This document shows, in pieces, positions 1 through 11,534 of a stretch of DNA of 64,000 bases. The position numbers and the translations under genes are program-made. The stretch's first letter is position 1, and the number at the start of each line of letters is the position of its first letter. Under the pieces are notes generated by a model. The model was not told the DNA's origin and ran no database searches. It saw nothing but the letters and a program-made list of their open reading frames with translations. This stretch comes from Piezodorus guildinii (Eukaryota; Arthropoda; Insecta; Hemiptera; Pentatomidae), in contig CM041294.1 in NCBI GenBank assembly GCA_023052935.1, positions 38,091,236 to 38,155,235 of the forward strand, in the 5' to 3' direction.

Positions 1-142
1 GTTGACTTTGTCGATGGGATACATACAGTATGCGGAGCCGGAGATCCCAGACTAAGGGTTGGGCTCGCGATCCATATCTACCTTGCGAACACATCGATGA
101 AAAACAAGGCCTTTTACAATTCTGATGGAGACTTTCTCATAG
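1..142 (+). CDS. hgd: hgd exon (first visible)
   Basis: Reads [15 protein letters not shown]... to NSDGDFLI in frame 1, and ends one base into a codon at a GTAAAT donor (143). The true exon start is before the window. Confidence 0.93.
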
Positions 143-3100
143 GTAAATTACCATTTTTAGAAACATTTACAGTGATGAGTATAAACGAGAACAATACTTA
201 TATTTTTAATTATGGAAATAGAAATATATGTTATCAATTTATTCTTATTCAGAAAATTATATAAAATTTAATTCCACTATTATGTTCAATAAACTTCTTT
301 ATTTTTTAACACCAATTCCTTTGTAGTACCCCAGCTTGGAACTCTTGACATTAAAACTGAATTTGGACGGTTGGTGGTTGAACCAAATGAAATATGTGTC
401 ATCCCTGTATGTAAATATATTATTATTAAATCTTTTTTATTATTTATAATAAACTTGATGCTAAAGTGTTGTATTGCTTATTTACAGCAAGGTATCAAAT
501 TTAGTGTTGATTTGAATGGATCTAGCAGAGGTTACATGTTGGAAGTCTTCGGATCACATTTCTCTCTTCCTGAACTTGGGCCGATTGGTAAGATCTTAAT
601 TTACCTCTCTATGATTAGACTATAATCTTGTATTTACAAAAAAACAAACAAAATAACTTTAATATGAAGATTTGAAACTTACAAATATGAATAGAATAAG
701 AATATTTATTTGTATACAATGTACACTGAATACAAATATATTTTACATTATGGTTCATTTCGGTAGTCCTTTTTTCATGATGACAGAGGTTAAATCATCA
801 TTTGTATTAGCTTAGACTAATACAATTTATTTTTTTTTTTTTTTTTTCTTTGTCGGAAAAGTAACCGAGAGAAAAAAACTCACACATTATAAAATACAAC
901 ATTAATTCTAAGTACATGTTTGGTTTTTTTTATGAGTGTATCGTTTAAGTTGATTTCATTTTTCAGTGGATTTTCTGAATTTGTGGTTTTGTCAAAATTT
1001 TATTGGTTCATGTATTGATAAACTGCTGCAATGTGGGAAGATTTAGTTTGATGGATCTTTTTGAAAGTTAAGTATATCATGGGTAGTTATTGATGATTCA
1101 CATTTACCAATAACATTTAGATACCATCTCTCATTTTACTGATGAAAAAATGTTTGCCATTGAAAGATTGTGCATAACTCGGGAACAGCTTTTAATTTTA
1201 ATTAATACAGGCAATTTTTTAATTATATGTTTACTGATATTGGAGAAAGTTAAGGTTTGTATTCAATTCTTCCAATTATATTCTAATTAACTAAGTCAAA
1301 AATATCTTTCAGTGTTGTTTTAAATTTCATTGAAAAAAAAAATACATTGGTTTTTAATTTTCAATTATAACATCTTATGTTGCTGAATATGAAGGTATAT
1401 GTGGAAAACATGCTTAAAATTAGTTAAGGAAGTAGGTCTATATATGTTCAAAAATGAGTATGTTTTGAAAGGATATAGTGTAGCTTGATATTAATTAAGT
1501 GATATTTTTATGTGATTAAATTAAATCACAAATGTTGGTTAAATCACACTTAAACTACAAATGTTGGTTTAAATCATATTTTTATTACTTCTGTAACCAT
1601 AGCCATAGATACTGAAAAAATATTTTTTATCTAGCCTGTTACGTATCATGGAAACTGGAGAAAACTTGTTGTTTTTGATATACAATAACCATTTGCCAAG
1701 TGGATGGTTATTGTATTGTGTATGAATCTTCCTAGTATAAACTTGTTTATAATTATTTTAAAATCATATTAAATATGTTTAATGCAATTTTCAGGAGCTA
1801 ATGGACTTGCATTTCCAAAACATTTTGAATATCCCACCGCTCGATATGAAGAGGTAGAAGAAAAATTCATGATATTTACCAAGTATCAGGGAAGCTTGTT
1901 TGCTGCGGAGCAGAACCACAGCCCTTTTGACGTTGTTGCTTGGCAGGGCAACTACGCTCCTTACAAGTATAACCTCGAAAGGTTCATGACAATCAACTCT
2001 GTGTCTTATGATCATTGTGTAAGTTAAATTTTTTGAATTTTGTTTCTCAATGTAAAGTATTAACAGAGATTCAAAAGTTTTTACATTTTGATCTTCTTCT
2101 TTATAAAACTATACACCTGAGATGTTACCGAAACTTTTTCATCACAATCAGCTAACCAGAAGAGCCACTTTAAACCATGCATTTTACACTGCTATAACGA
2201 TTTTGATTAAAATTTAATGGGCTTTAATATCACGCAGGTTTCATTCTGATTGAAATAGTCTGACAGGGCTGAAATGCCGGTATTTTAAATTTTCTTCCCC
2301 TATTTTAAAATTTAATTTTTTAATTTTGTAGATTCTATAAAAATAACCAAATTATCTTGTTAGCATTGATAAATAACAGCCAAATATGCAGATTGAGCGA
2401 ACTTGGTAAAGAACTGATGGAAAAAAGTGCAAACATATTTTTTTATGCAATGTTTGTGTTTTTTAACATAAGAATATTAATACAGATGAATAATATACCG
2501 TTGGATAGCTAAATATTTTGGGAAAAATATTATCTAATACACGGAATTGGAAAAGTTAATGGAGAGGGATGAAAAGCCGATGAAACAAACTGATTGTTGT
2601 TCATAAAAATATAATAGATTATTTAATAAAACACATGTTTATATTTAAATTCAATTTATATTAATTCTTTAACAATTTATGTTTATCTCTAAATATATTT
2701 ATATATTCTTAAAGTGTTTTTAACAACGGAGGTTAGTAAAAGTCGTGTGTTGCACGCACCAGATTTTTTTATTTTTGTATGTATTTTAAACATTTATACT
2801 GGATGTCTCACAAATGTCTAGTGATATTGTGGTAGCAGATACTAGATCTTGAGGAGTACTAAAAAGTTCTTCTAACCGTTGCTGTTACTATGGTCTTCAT
2901 TGTACTGCAAAAATCTTAAAGTTTGACCTCCTCAGACGATGGGTCTTACGAAGGTTTTTGTTTCTCTTGAACTCTAGTATCGGCTCCCACAATATCACTA
3001 GACATTTGTGAGACCCTGTATATTTTTTATTTAGGAAACTAAAGATATATTAAGTAATATTTGATTTATTATATGTCATTCTTACGTATACAAATTAAAA

Positions 3101-4800
3101 TTTAAATATTATAATTCTTATGTCTTTGGCTAATAAAGCAATGTTTACTGTTGTATTTATTTCTGAAAGTCTTGAATTTGTCTGCCCATCTTTTTAGTAG
3201 TTTGTCAGTGAAAACTGGAGAAAAATTATTAATATTGTAAACGAATTATTTGTGATTGTTCATTATAATATTTTGTGATTTTCTTTAGCAGGATTTACTT
3301 TTTAAATAAATTTTATCTTTTTTTGTAGGACCCTTCGATATTCACTGTTCTCACCTGCCAATCCCAGAAACCTGGTACAGCTTTGGCCGATTTCGTTATA
3401 TTTCCTCCTCGCTGGTCTGTGGCCGAACATACATTTAGGCCTCCATATTATCACAGTAAGCCATAACAATTTCTTGTTCATCTAAATGGAAAAAAAATAT
3501 TTGAAGATTTCTATATCATTACTTTTTTTAAATCAGGAAACTGTATGTCTGAATTCATGGGATTGATACACGGAGGTTATGAAGCTAAAGAAGATGGCTT
3601 CTTGCCAGGAGGGGCGTCTCTCCACTCTATTATGACCCCTCACGGGCCTGATTCAGTATGTTTTGACAGCGCCTCTTCAGCAGATTTAAAACCTACGAAA
3701 ATTGCTATTGGCGATATGGTATGTACACATAACTTCTTTTGCCCTCTCAACACCAGGTTTCAGGATTTAAAATATCAATTTTGGATAGTATTAATTAATG
3801 TAATTTACACTTTTTCTTTTTGTTCCTTTAAGCTCACCTTAAACAATTTGTTGACAATAAGTAAAAGGTCTGACAATTTATCAACAACAATTATATGTTG
3901 GGCATGGAGTTGTAATATTTAGTTATTAATAATGCAATAATTAATAATGTTGAAATTGATGACTTTGGATTATATCTCCATATGATGGATGGTTAGGAAT
4001 GCAGTGCTAAAGTATGATAAGTTTATTCCTTTTTGATTTGTGCCTCAACAGCATTAAGATGGTATATTATTGAAGTAATACATTTACAGTGTGTTCTAGT
4101 TTTTTATTTTACCTCCAACTATAATAATCTAGCAGTTTTTTAAAACTTGAATGAAAACTAAATTTGAGAAAATACTTTAAAATAGCCCAATAAAATTATG
4201 AATGTAGGATTGAAAGATCCAATAATTCTACATTAGCACTTAAAATTTTTAGCAATCAAGCAGTTCTTTATTAACACTCAGTGCAAAATATAGAAAAAAA
4301 AAATCACTTCATAGAATTTATTTTAATGTTAATAGTGTTATTATTTTATTTTTTCTATCTCTTTTGAGTTAGCTTCCTCTCTCATTTATATTCTTTTATA
4401 TTATTCTCTATCTACTTAATTTATTGATACTTTTTTTATTATTTTTGGTTCTGTAACCTAAGTTTTTATTAAACTGTGGCAAACAAGTATTGACCATGTA
4501 GGATTTGGTGTCAAGTCTTGATGGTCACTTGTATATATAAAAAAAAAAAAAAATTTTTAGCAACCCTTATAAGAATCAACTCCAATTAAAGCCTTCAGTG
4601 CGTGTTATTTTACAGATTACCTACCTCTTCTAATTCAAGTGGCAATTTTTAGTTTTTATTAAATGATTTTTATTTTTCAGGCCTTCATGTTTGAAAGTTG
4701 TATGGGCCTCTCCTTGACTGAATGGGGTGAAGTAACGTGTAACGCAATAGATGCAGATTACAACAAATGCTGGCAGGATTTAAAAATAATTTTAATATGA
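1..4800 (+). CDS. hgd: Homogentisate 1,2-dioxygenase, 3' seven exons (5' end outside window)
   Basis: This enzyme opens the homogentisate ring to maleylacetoacetate using Fe(II) and O2, in cytosolic tyrosine/phenylalanine catabolism. Exons with GT-AG borders and matching phases are 1-142, 327-406, 488-587, 1795-2018, 3329-3455, 3537-3718 and 4681-4800. Together they make 975 nt, or 324 residues plus TGA. Exon order follows animal HGD without gaps from the [15 protein letters not shown] block onward, so roughly the first quarter of the protein lies before base 1. Residues known in human HGD as catalytic His292 and iron ligands His335, Glu341 and His371 are all kept here, in SVSYDHCDPSIF, PPYYHRNCMSEF and MTPHGPD. 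No frameshift is seen in these exons. The C-terminus ([11 protein letters not shown]) is slightly shorter than in human. I see no convincing AATAAA after the stop; a weak GATAAA lies near 4842. Exon 3 has a diverged copy 0.2 kb past the stop. Confidence 0.96.
327..406 (+). CDS. hgd: hgd exon
   Basis: Acceptor TTTGTAG ends at 326. The exon reads [20 protein letters not shown] then NEICVIP and stops at a GTATGT donor (407). It completes the split Val codon from the previous exon. Confidence 0.93.
488..587 (+). CDS. hgd: hgd exon (the one duplicated downstream)
   Basis: Acceptor TTTACAG ends at 487. The exon reads [20 protein letters not shown] then [13 protein letters not shown], and ends one base into the Gly codon at GTAAGA (588). 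Confidence 0.93.
1680..1716. repeat. Perfect 13-bp stem hairpin in hgd intron
   Basis: ATACAATAACCAT at 1680-1692 is exactly complementary to 1704-1716, with an 11-nt loop. It is too small for a normal MITE and may be a decayed foldback remnant. Confidence 0.6.
1795..2018 (+). CDS. hgd: hgd exon with catalytic His
   Basis: Begins [11 protein letters not shown], contains [20 protein letters not shown], and ends SVSYDHC at a GTAAGT donor (2019). The His of SVSYDH corresponds to human His292. Confidence 0.95.
2100..2768 (+). repeat. Rep-1 copy, 5'-truncated
   Basis: A member of the dispersed family that ends GTGTTGCCCGCACCAGATTT. Shared internal blocks include ACCAGAAGAGCCACTTTA, AATGGGCTTTAATATCA and GATATTTTAAATTTTCTTC-like text, and it ends at GCACGCACCAGATTTTTTT. 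It lies in hgd intron 4. Confidence 0.8.
2795..3022. mobile_element. MITE with about 50-bp terminal inverted repeats
   Basis: The left end (TATACTGGATGTCTCACAAA) and the reverse complement of the right end (TATACAGGGTCTCACAAATG) match through CTAGTGATATTGTGG and on to GATACTAGA. Length is 228 bp with no coding potential. It inserted just downstream of the Rep-1 copy. Confidence 0.8.
3329..3455 (+). CDS. hgd: hgd exon with first iron ligand
   Basis: Starts [16 protein letters not shown], includes [15 protein letters not shown] and ends PPYYH, whose His is the first iron ligand. The donor is GTAAGC at 3456. Confidence 0.95.
3537..3718 (+). CDS. hgd: hgd exon with Glu and second His iron ligands
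   Basis: Starts [17 protein letters not shown] and includes [18 protein letters not shown]. The Glu of MSEF and the His of TPHGPD are iron ligands in the family. Donor GTATGT follows at 3719. Confidence 0.95.
4681..4800 (+). CDS. hgd: hgd terminal exon
   Basis: Acceptor TTTTTCAG ends at 4680. The exon reads [20 protein letters not shown] and ends [11 protein letters not shown] with TGA at 4798-4800. Confidence 0.94.
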   Translation, partial: AFMFESCMGLSLTEWGEVTCNAIDADYNKCWQDLKIILI

Positions 4801-4894
4801 TGAAATTATAGCATTTTGTATATATTTTTTTATATTTCTTAGATAAAAACTGGTTTCATACATTTGTTGTTAATTATATCCTCAAACCTATCAT

Positions 4895-5415
4895 TTTTTT
4901 TTTTGCGGCGGCCTGGGATTTATTTCCTTTTCTGCCCAGTGACAGGTTTCATAGAAGAGTCATTCTCTTGTATTGCTTTTTTATAGCAATATATCAAATT
5001 TAGTATTGATTTGAATGGATTTAGCAGAGTTTACATGTTGGAAGTCTTCGGATCACATTTCTCTCTTCCTGAACTTGGGCCAATTGGTAAGATCTTAATT
5101 TACCTCTTTATTATTAGACTATAATCTTGTATTTACAAAAAAACCAAACAAAATATCTTCAGTACGAAGGTTTGAATCTTACAAATATGAATAGAATAAG
5201 AATATTTATTTGTATACCATGTACACTGAATACAAATATGTTTTACATCATGATTCATTTTGGTAGTCCTTTTTTCATGATTACAGAGTATAAGTCATCA
5301 TTAACATTAGGTAAGGATAATCCAATCTTTTTAATCAAGTGTTTTTTGGGGGGCTTTTATGTCCTTTCCCTCCTAGTGACAGTTTCAAGGAGGAGTTATC
5401 CTATAGGTAACCACC
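4895..5415. repeat. Related sequence flanking the duplicated exon
   Basis: The stretches 4897-4965 and 5343-5415 resemble each other. Both carry a T/G-rich run, CCTTTYYTSCC, AGTGACAG and TTTCAWRGARGAG. They flank the hgd exon copy, so it may have travelled inside, or been bordered by, a repeated unit. Confidence 0.45.
4965..5315 (+). pseudogene. Duplicated hgd exon 3 with flanking intron
   Basis: About 350 bp copying 463-815 at high identity. It includes the acceptor (TTTTATAG), a still-open exon (IKFSIDLNGFSRVYMLEVFG then [11 protein letters not shown]), the donor GTAAGA and some 220 bp of intron. It differs at several codons, notably Gln-Gly to Gln-Tyr at the exon start. It sits 165 bp past the hgd stop codon with no other hgd exon after it, so I treat it as a non-functional segment. 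Confidence 0.88.
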
Positions 5416-5588
5416 AAATTTAATAAAAAAAATAAAATAAATTTTTTTTATATAATTATCCCAGTTATGGATACATTACACAGTTTCTATATTTCAGTCC
5501 TATCAAGACGTAGACAAGTATATAATAAATATTTACAGATACAACCAAAAACTTAATATTAAAACAGTAAAAAAAATAGTAAAGAAGC

Positions 5589-5686
5589 TATTTAATATCC
5601 AACTTTTCGACCTATGTTGCGGATGTTCATCTGGGCTATAAAACAAGAAGATGAACATGAAGACCCGAAAGGTTGGCTATTAAATA
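5589..5686. repeat. Short foldback element with GAAAGGTTGG motif
   Basis: The left arm TATTTAATATCCAACTTTTC mirrors the right arm GGTTGGCTATTAAATA. The top strand of the right arm reads GAAGATGAACATGAAGACC then CGAAAGGTTGG, a variant of the GAAACGTY motif seen in the other foldbacks of this window. Confidence 0.65.
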
Positions 5687-5879
5687 CTCTAGCAATAAAA
5701 AAACACCGGTGCACTTAGGTTTTTGAAAATATCTTTTTGTTAAACCAAAATAAACCTCCCAATTTTTTTTTTAGCGAAGTATTTACTATATGCTTCTAAG
5801 AGACATAATAAAAAAGAAAAACTTAATAATAAAAAAGTGAAATATCATAAAAATAAAAATTGACTTGTTTACATTTTTA

Positions 5880-6672
5880 AACTTCAATTAAACATCCTCC
5901 TAGGCATACTTTGGATGAGGATAGCTACCCGTTCCTGGGGTATGGCCTCCCACTCTTCCACTAGCAGTAGTAGGGTAGCTGGAGGGTTTGGCTGCCATTG
6001 GACACACCTCTCTAACTGGTCCCATAGCTGTTCTATAGGATTCAAATCTGGGCTTCGAGCTGGCCATGGCATGCAGGAGTAGGAGAGTAGGAATGCCGAC
6101 CTCATCCAGGTATCCTGTCACTACATTTGCAGTGTGAGGCCGGGTATTATCATGCATTAGGTGAAAATTATTGCCAATGAAAGGCTTAAAAGGTATCACA
6201 TACTCCTATAGAACATCCGTAATGTATGAAATTGCTATGATGAACGATCTGTTGAACACATGGAGGTCTGTCCTCACTTGCGATTTGATACCTCCCCACA
6301 CTATAACAGACCCACCTGTGTAACTCACCATTTCAGAGATGTTGCATTGACTGTACCTCTCTCCCCTTCTCCATACTCTCACTCGGCCATCCTGCGTACA
6401 CAGGTTAAACCTGGACTCGTGGTTAAACATAGTGGAGGACCAATCAGGCTCAGTCCAGTTAGCTTGTACTCGGAAAAATTGAAGGCGAGCATTTCAGAGA
6501 GCTGTCATTAACTGAGGACCTGTTGCTGGGACCCTGGAGTGCAAATTCACTTTGACTAGCCTTCTCCATTCTCAGCCTACTAGTGATTTCTACAGCTGTC
6601 TGTGTATGGTTCCTTAACATTTGCATCATGATGAAATGGTCATCTGCAGGCTCAGTCGTTCTGAGACACAAT
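5880..6672 (-). pseudogene. Tc1-family transposase relic
   Basis: Frame-broken remains of a Tc1/IS630-type (DD34E) transposase. In order: a decayed DNA-binding region near 6460-6670; SRFNLCTQDGRVRVWRRGER with SVIVWGGI (6206-6430); HDNTRPHTANVVTGYLDEVG (6100-6170); then, in another frame, PWPARSPDLNPIEQLWDQLE (5990-6070). The second catalytic Asp (HDN) and the Glu (NPIE) are recognisable. At least two frame changes and stops make it inactive. I could not define terminal inverted repeats. Confidence 0.88.
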
Positions 6673-6760
6673 TAAGTATAAACTTAATTTACTGGTGTCA
6701 ACGTTTCGGCCTAAATTATAGATAGGCCTTCTTCAGGGCGATTGATGGAGTGACTGACAC
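6655..6760. repeat. Element-3 fragment with GAAACGTTG motif
   Basis: Contains TAAGTATAAACTTAATTTAC, ACGTTTCGGCC and GGCCTTCTTCAGGGC, matching 57090-57165 and in part 19733-19775. On the - strand it reads CCCTGAAGAAGGCC...GGCCGAAACGTTG. Confidence 0.75.
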
Positions 6761-7555
6761 AAAAATGTTAATTTTAGATAAGAAATGCTACATAAGAAAT
6801 AGATGCTAGGACGTGTAATACCTTCGTTAAGATACATTTATTAATAAAAATCTAGGTGCGCCATTTTTTTTTTTATCACTAGTGTAGTTTCTTCACTATT
6901 TTTTTTAACATTTTTTTTATACTAAAAATTTAACCCTCAAAACTTAAGATATTCTTTTTCGAAGATACATACAAATATCAAATAAAATGCTACAAATCAT
7001 TACATAATGGTTATTTATTTTAAAACAGTTAGTAGTACTACTAACTTAGTACATATCAGGAATTAGCATTCACCAAAATGTTTGATCTTTTAAATTAGGA
7101 TCAGATATATTCAGAAGGAAGTATAAATTATAAGAACTGAAAGTAGGCTAATCAGTTACAATGTCAATCTTTTGAGAGAATTTATGTGAATCATAACTGC
7201 TTAGTTTATTTTATATCTCTGCTCTAATTATTATTGGGTTTTTTTTTCAGTTGTATTTGAAAATATTAATCAATATTTTGTGAACTGAATCATTTGTGAT
7301 TCCTACTCCAATTTCTTTTTTTATTCATTTCCACATTTTTAATACTAATAAAATAATAATTAAATGTTGTAAATTCAGTTTCAAATTCATATTTTAAATG
7401 GGAGAAAAATGAGAAATTTTAATTTCAGTTCTGAACATAAATTTTTTTATTTGGATTTTTTATAATATACTATATGAATCGTAGTCGTTTCAATAAAAAA
7501 TAGTCAATTTCTTAAGTTATTAATTTCGTAATAAATAAAATAAATTCTGTCTGTG
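6760..7555. other. Intergenic AT-rich DNA
   Basis: No open frame, SINE or inverted repeat recognised. Composition is strongly A+T with short homopolymers. Confidence 0.5.
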
Positions 7556-8230
7556 ATCGCCAGATGTCTGTCACATTCCAGAAAGGAAATTTTATTTTAT
7601 AACAGGATATTAGGAGTGCTAAGGAGCTCAACTACTAAATCACCTTCTATGTCCTTAGTGCTGGCCTCTTACGATACGATTCAGAACTTTAGTAGTATTA
7701 GGACCTGCTGATAGAAAGCAGCACACCAGATAACAGCCTCGGAATTGAGCTCCTTCCAACTCCTTACAGCCTGGTATTCATTACACTCCCTAAACAGAGA
7801 ATCTGCTTTAAACATGGTTTAGCCGGTTGCACCATGTGACTCGATTATTCTTATATTATTAACCTCGATTATTCTTTTGGTTAAAGCCAAACAACATTCT
7901 TATTACTCAACTAATAATTGTACTTCTATTTTTTTAAACTAAAATTGTACTTCTATATTATTAGAATTATTTATATATTTTTAATAAAGTAGATTATCAC
8001 TGTTTTACCAAACAGGTTCAAGCTCTTAACTGAAATTAAACTTAGCTTTAGACCATTCTTGATGGCCCAAAAATTGATGGTATCAATGTCTTCTAGTAAT
8101 TTTTGGACCATCTCAGGCAGTTCGGTGGGATGGAAGGAAAGGTAAATTTGGAAGTCATCAGCATACTATGCTATAAAAAGAACTATTAAATTAACCATAT
8201 ACTGCAGTGATTCTGATACAATGGAGGCTA
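7555..8230 (-). pseudogene. Non-LTR retrotransposon (CR1/L2-like) reverse transcriptase relic
   Basis: On the - strand, 8030-8170 reads YADDFQIYLSFHPTELPEMV followed by INFWAIKNGLKLS. This is the YADD catalytic motif of reverse transcriptase plus the downstream 'W...NGLKLN' block typical of CR1/L2 and jockey-like elements. The region down to 7555 is GC-richer than its surroundings and probably belongs to the same relic, but I cannot align it. Stops are frequent. Confidence 0.7.
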
Positions 8231-8721
8231 ACACAATTGTACCAACCTTTGGCACATCTTGCCTAACAATCACACTTTTTATTATCGATATGGTTTTCAA
8301 AGAAGTAGGATGTTATAAAAGATATCTGTGATTCATAAATTACTATTCTTAAGTACATACATCCCTTGTAAAGTTATTGCATAGGAAACAATGAAATGTT
8401 AAGCTAGAAAATATTTAAAATGTCGATTAATGATGGCCTTTGCAGGATCAGGCTGTCTCAACTTCGGGTGTAGCACCACAAATTAATTATGATACCAACT
8501 ATTTAAGGATAATAAAGAAATAGAGTTATTTCAAGAAAGGGATTAATTGAAGATGAAAGATGTTTTTAATAGAGGGAGGAGTAGAAGTGAATTAGCAATT
8601 AAATATAAGACATTTAAGCTGTTTGAATCCAATGAGAATATCCTTGTTTTTTTCTGATATTCAACCATAATATCAGAACTTGTCAACTACCATATTGAGC
8701 AATAAAAGACCCACACCACTA

Positions 8722-8855
8722 CAAGGTTTGTTTATTTAACGTCACTTTATGCTACTATGGCTAATCAGACAATGCTACAGTGGGAGTCCTAAATTTTGCC
8801 TATCCTGGTTTTATTAGGATAGGGATCTTTAATGAGTACCTGACATCACATGTAG
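8722..8855 (-). mobile_element. SINE-A, 3' part
   Basis: On the + strand it begins TTGTTTATTTAACGTCACTT and continues through GGGAGTCCTAAATTTTGCC and GGATAGGGATCTTTAA. This is the reverse complement of the 3' body of the tRNA-headed SINE at 21326-21604. The tRNA-like head is missing. Confidence 0.85.
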
Positions 8856-8897
8856 GTTTAGGTTTAGTACATAAGAAGGTTCTGTAATGTTTTAACA

Positions 8898-9534
8898 GGG
8901 TGTCTAGCAAATCACCTCAAAGAGATTCCCTGACTTTTCCATACCGTAAGAAGTCTTTTACTTGGCCAAATCTCCGTAAAAATTGACAAAATAAAGAATA
9001 ATTATAATTAATATGGTATAATAATTCAAAATATATATAATGACTAATTACTTTACGATAAGATTCAACTATATCTACTCAACATCAGCTGAAATTGAAG
9101 TTGTTTAAGTTGACTTACCAATGAATTATGATGAACTTGGATACTGCTGTTAGTAACAATCAATATTTACAAATCTGACTACAAATTTATTTACAATCAA
9201 TATATCTATATAAACTTTAAGAGCTTTTCTTTAATGTTTGAATCTCTGCAGCCAAATCTTGGAGCAATTTTGCTTTTTTTGCCTCCAATTCCTTCATAGG
9301 AAGGTTGACTTTTCTCTTCACCACAGCCCTCCTGTCCGTCCGACACAATGGTTTAAAACTCGCTTTGTGATATTTGCAACATCACAATAAGTAGGCATAT
9401 TGGAACTTTTGTCTGGGTGAAGAAGAAATGATATCTAGGGACCATTTTTCCTGACCAAAGTATAAATTTCCTGACTTTTCTATATGTTTTTAAAATCCCT
9501 TACTTTTCTCTGTTGCTAGGACAAAAGTTGCACA
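8898..9534 (-). mobile_element. Degenerate DNA transposon with coding remnant
   Basis: The left end CAGGGTGTCTAGCAA is echoed in inverted form by TTGCTAGGACA at the right end, and CCTGACTTTTC occurs near both ends. Between them, 9225-9350 on the - strand encodes KRKVNLPMKELEAKKAKLLQ then DLAAEIQTLKKSS and a stop: a short Lys/Leu-rich tail I cannot assign to a transposase family. Confidence 0.5.
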
Positions 9535-10749
9535 AAGAGCTAATTTAGTCAAGACCATACCAGAACACTAAGTTTTCCTCCTAATTTCTGGGTACCCACT
9601 TTATAGATCTATAAACCATCAGAAAGCTTTTCTCCCATCCCTACCTCAGGATTGATCTACATCTCATATAGATGAATAAATAATTAACCTTCCACAGTTA
9701 AGCAACTACTTAAGACCCAGAGATTTCTAGTGCAGTGCAGTGCACCATACTTGGCAATAGTGTTTTTTTATTTTTTTTATTTAAACTGTTCATAACCATG
9801 GAATCATCTTTCAATTGACATGTAATCAAAACAATTAGCAGCAGAAATGATACAAATAGGAATATCAGGAGAAAATTAACTAGAATGCCAATTGAGAAAT
9901 AAATTACATAATATATTTTATTTTATGTCATATATCATGACCTCTATTACATAAACAGAACATCGACAGGACGTTCCCCGGATAGATATATAAATTCACC
10001 TTTGTCACAAAATAAATACAAAAATTTCACTTATATTTTATATCTTCTGCAGTAATAATAATTTACCACAAACTAATTCATTATTTACACACTTATTTAT
10101 ATATATATAAATTCAATTTAACATTAGCGCACTATACACAATAAACACAACAAAATGTTCTATAGGAATGGAATTTTGCTAAAAATAAATTTTATTTTTA
10201 ACAATAAAAACTTAGGAATTTAGATAAAATATTTAAATATACAAAAACAACTACACGGGATGATTATTTACACATTATAAAACAATTATAATAAAGAACT
10301 AAAAAAAATTATAAAAACACAAAATAAAATTAAAAATATCAACATTAAAAATAGTAAAAGTAATTATCTAGAGTATTTAGCAATAATGTACAAATCTGCC
10401 ACTAAATTATCAGAGGCAGAACAATCTATTGTGTGATTGCACATGTAAAATACAATAATTAAATAATTTAAAACAAATAATTTATAATAAAATCGATAAA
10501 AATTAATAAACATTTTATTATTAAAATTCACTCCTTTATGAAACATTTTCGTATTTACATATATTAGTTTTTTTTCTCAATTATGTGTTTTTTTATGGTT
10601 TAAATTAGACGAGTATGGAAATTTTCCGATCCATTCATCAAGATGAAAAGTGACATTCCATTGGATTAGAAATTTAGGAATGAGATCACGAACTTTACTT
10701 CAAATCATTCAAACAAAAACGATGACCTGTTGTAAATAGCTCCCCGGCG
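9534..10749. other. Intergenic/rsf1 3' flank
   Basis: AT-rich with no second gene. The rsf1 3' UTR must begin at 10749 and run towards lower coordinates. An AATAAA on the - strand lies at 10514-10519; other A/T-rich signals nearby make the actual end uncertain. Confidence 0.5.
10514..10519 (-). terminator. Candidate poly(A) signal of rsf1
   Basis: AATAAA on the - strand, about 230 nt after the rsf1 stop codon. In DNA this AT-rich the hexamer is expected often by chance. Confidence 0.35.
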
Positions 10750-11534
10750 CTATGAGTCGAGATTGTCCTCCCTTTGGCTGGAGAAGTACGACACCAGGCC
10801 GCTGAAAACACCTTCCTCGTCGCCCCCAGGTCCGTTGGGGTCGACCTGCTCGTCGTATCCACTACCTACGACGTAGTCTTCCCCTGGGTAGAAGGGACCG
10901 CCAGGGTAGAACTGATGGTGGGAGGCGGGCGGCGGGTAGAGGTACCTCTGCTGGTCAGGGAACCTCTGCCTGAAGGGCTGCCTACCCGGCCCCGCCATCG
11001 GTGGAGGCCTGTAGTAGCCCCCGCCTCCAAGCATCCCTCGTATCACACTCTCCTCTGGGGTCTCCTTTTATTTGGATCTAGAAGCTTTGCAGAAGGTACA
11101 AGTCGGATCGAAGGTGTAGGTTCTTTCTTTTCTTCTTTTTTCTCTTCTTTGATTACGGGAGTAGGAATAGCTGTAGCTGTCGGTGGTGTAGATGGTGGAG
11201 GTGTAGGATTTGAGTTAGCAGCACCAGTCACAGGTGCAGAAGGAACTTTAATAATGGAAACTCCAGTTCCTAACTTTATTGGGGATTGTATGATTCCCTT
11301 TGGTTCCTCGACTTTTTCGAATGCTAAATTCTTTACTTCTTCAATTTGACTGTCTTCATCTTCTTCTTCCTCCTCTTCTTCTTCTTCCACCTCTTCCTCG
11401 ACTTCTTCTTCTATTTCCTCTTCCTCAACTTGATCGTCGTCTTCGTCTTCTTCTACATGTTTTTCTGTTTCTGGTTCGTTGTTCCGGTTCAGGTTCTTTT
11501 ACTTCTTCCTTATTTTGACTTTCAGGTACTGCAA
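10750..11534 (-). CDS. Rsf1: Rsf1 terminal exon with two frame breaks
   Basis: Starts [20 protein letters not shown] one-base excess near 11480 leads to [19 protein letters not shown] and then [18 protein letters not shown], with a Pro/Thr-rich part. A one-base loss near 11045 leads to [20 protein letters not shown] and the C-terminus [13 protein letters not shown]...NLDS, stopping at 10750. Codons near the 3' end are much more GC-rich than the rest of the window. Confidence 0.83.

Larger units (their letters stand above)
143..4680 (+). other. hgd introns
   Basis: The introns are AT-rich. Besides the entries listed separately (hairpin 1680-1716, Rep-1 fragment 2100-2768, MITE 2795-3022), they hold T/A runs at 831-848 and 4540-4555 and a diverged direct repeat near 1525-1580 around ACAAATGTTGGTT. 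Nothing coding is seen. Confidence 0.6.

Noticed and set aside
3545..3922. 125-codon + strand open frame as a separate gene
   Set aside because: Only 3537-3718 is coding; it is hgd exon 6 and the frame then runs on into the intron by chance.
10774..11349. 191-codon + strand frame
   Set aside because: It lies opposite the Rsf1 terminal exon, resembles no family I know, and the - strand carries the conserved C-terminus.
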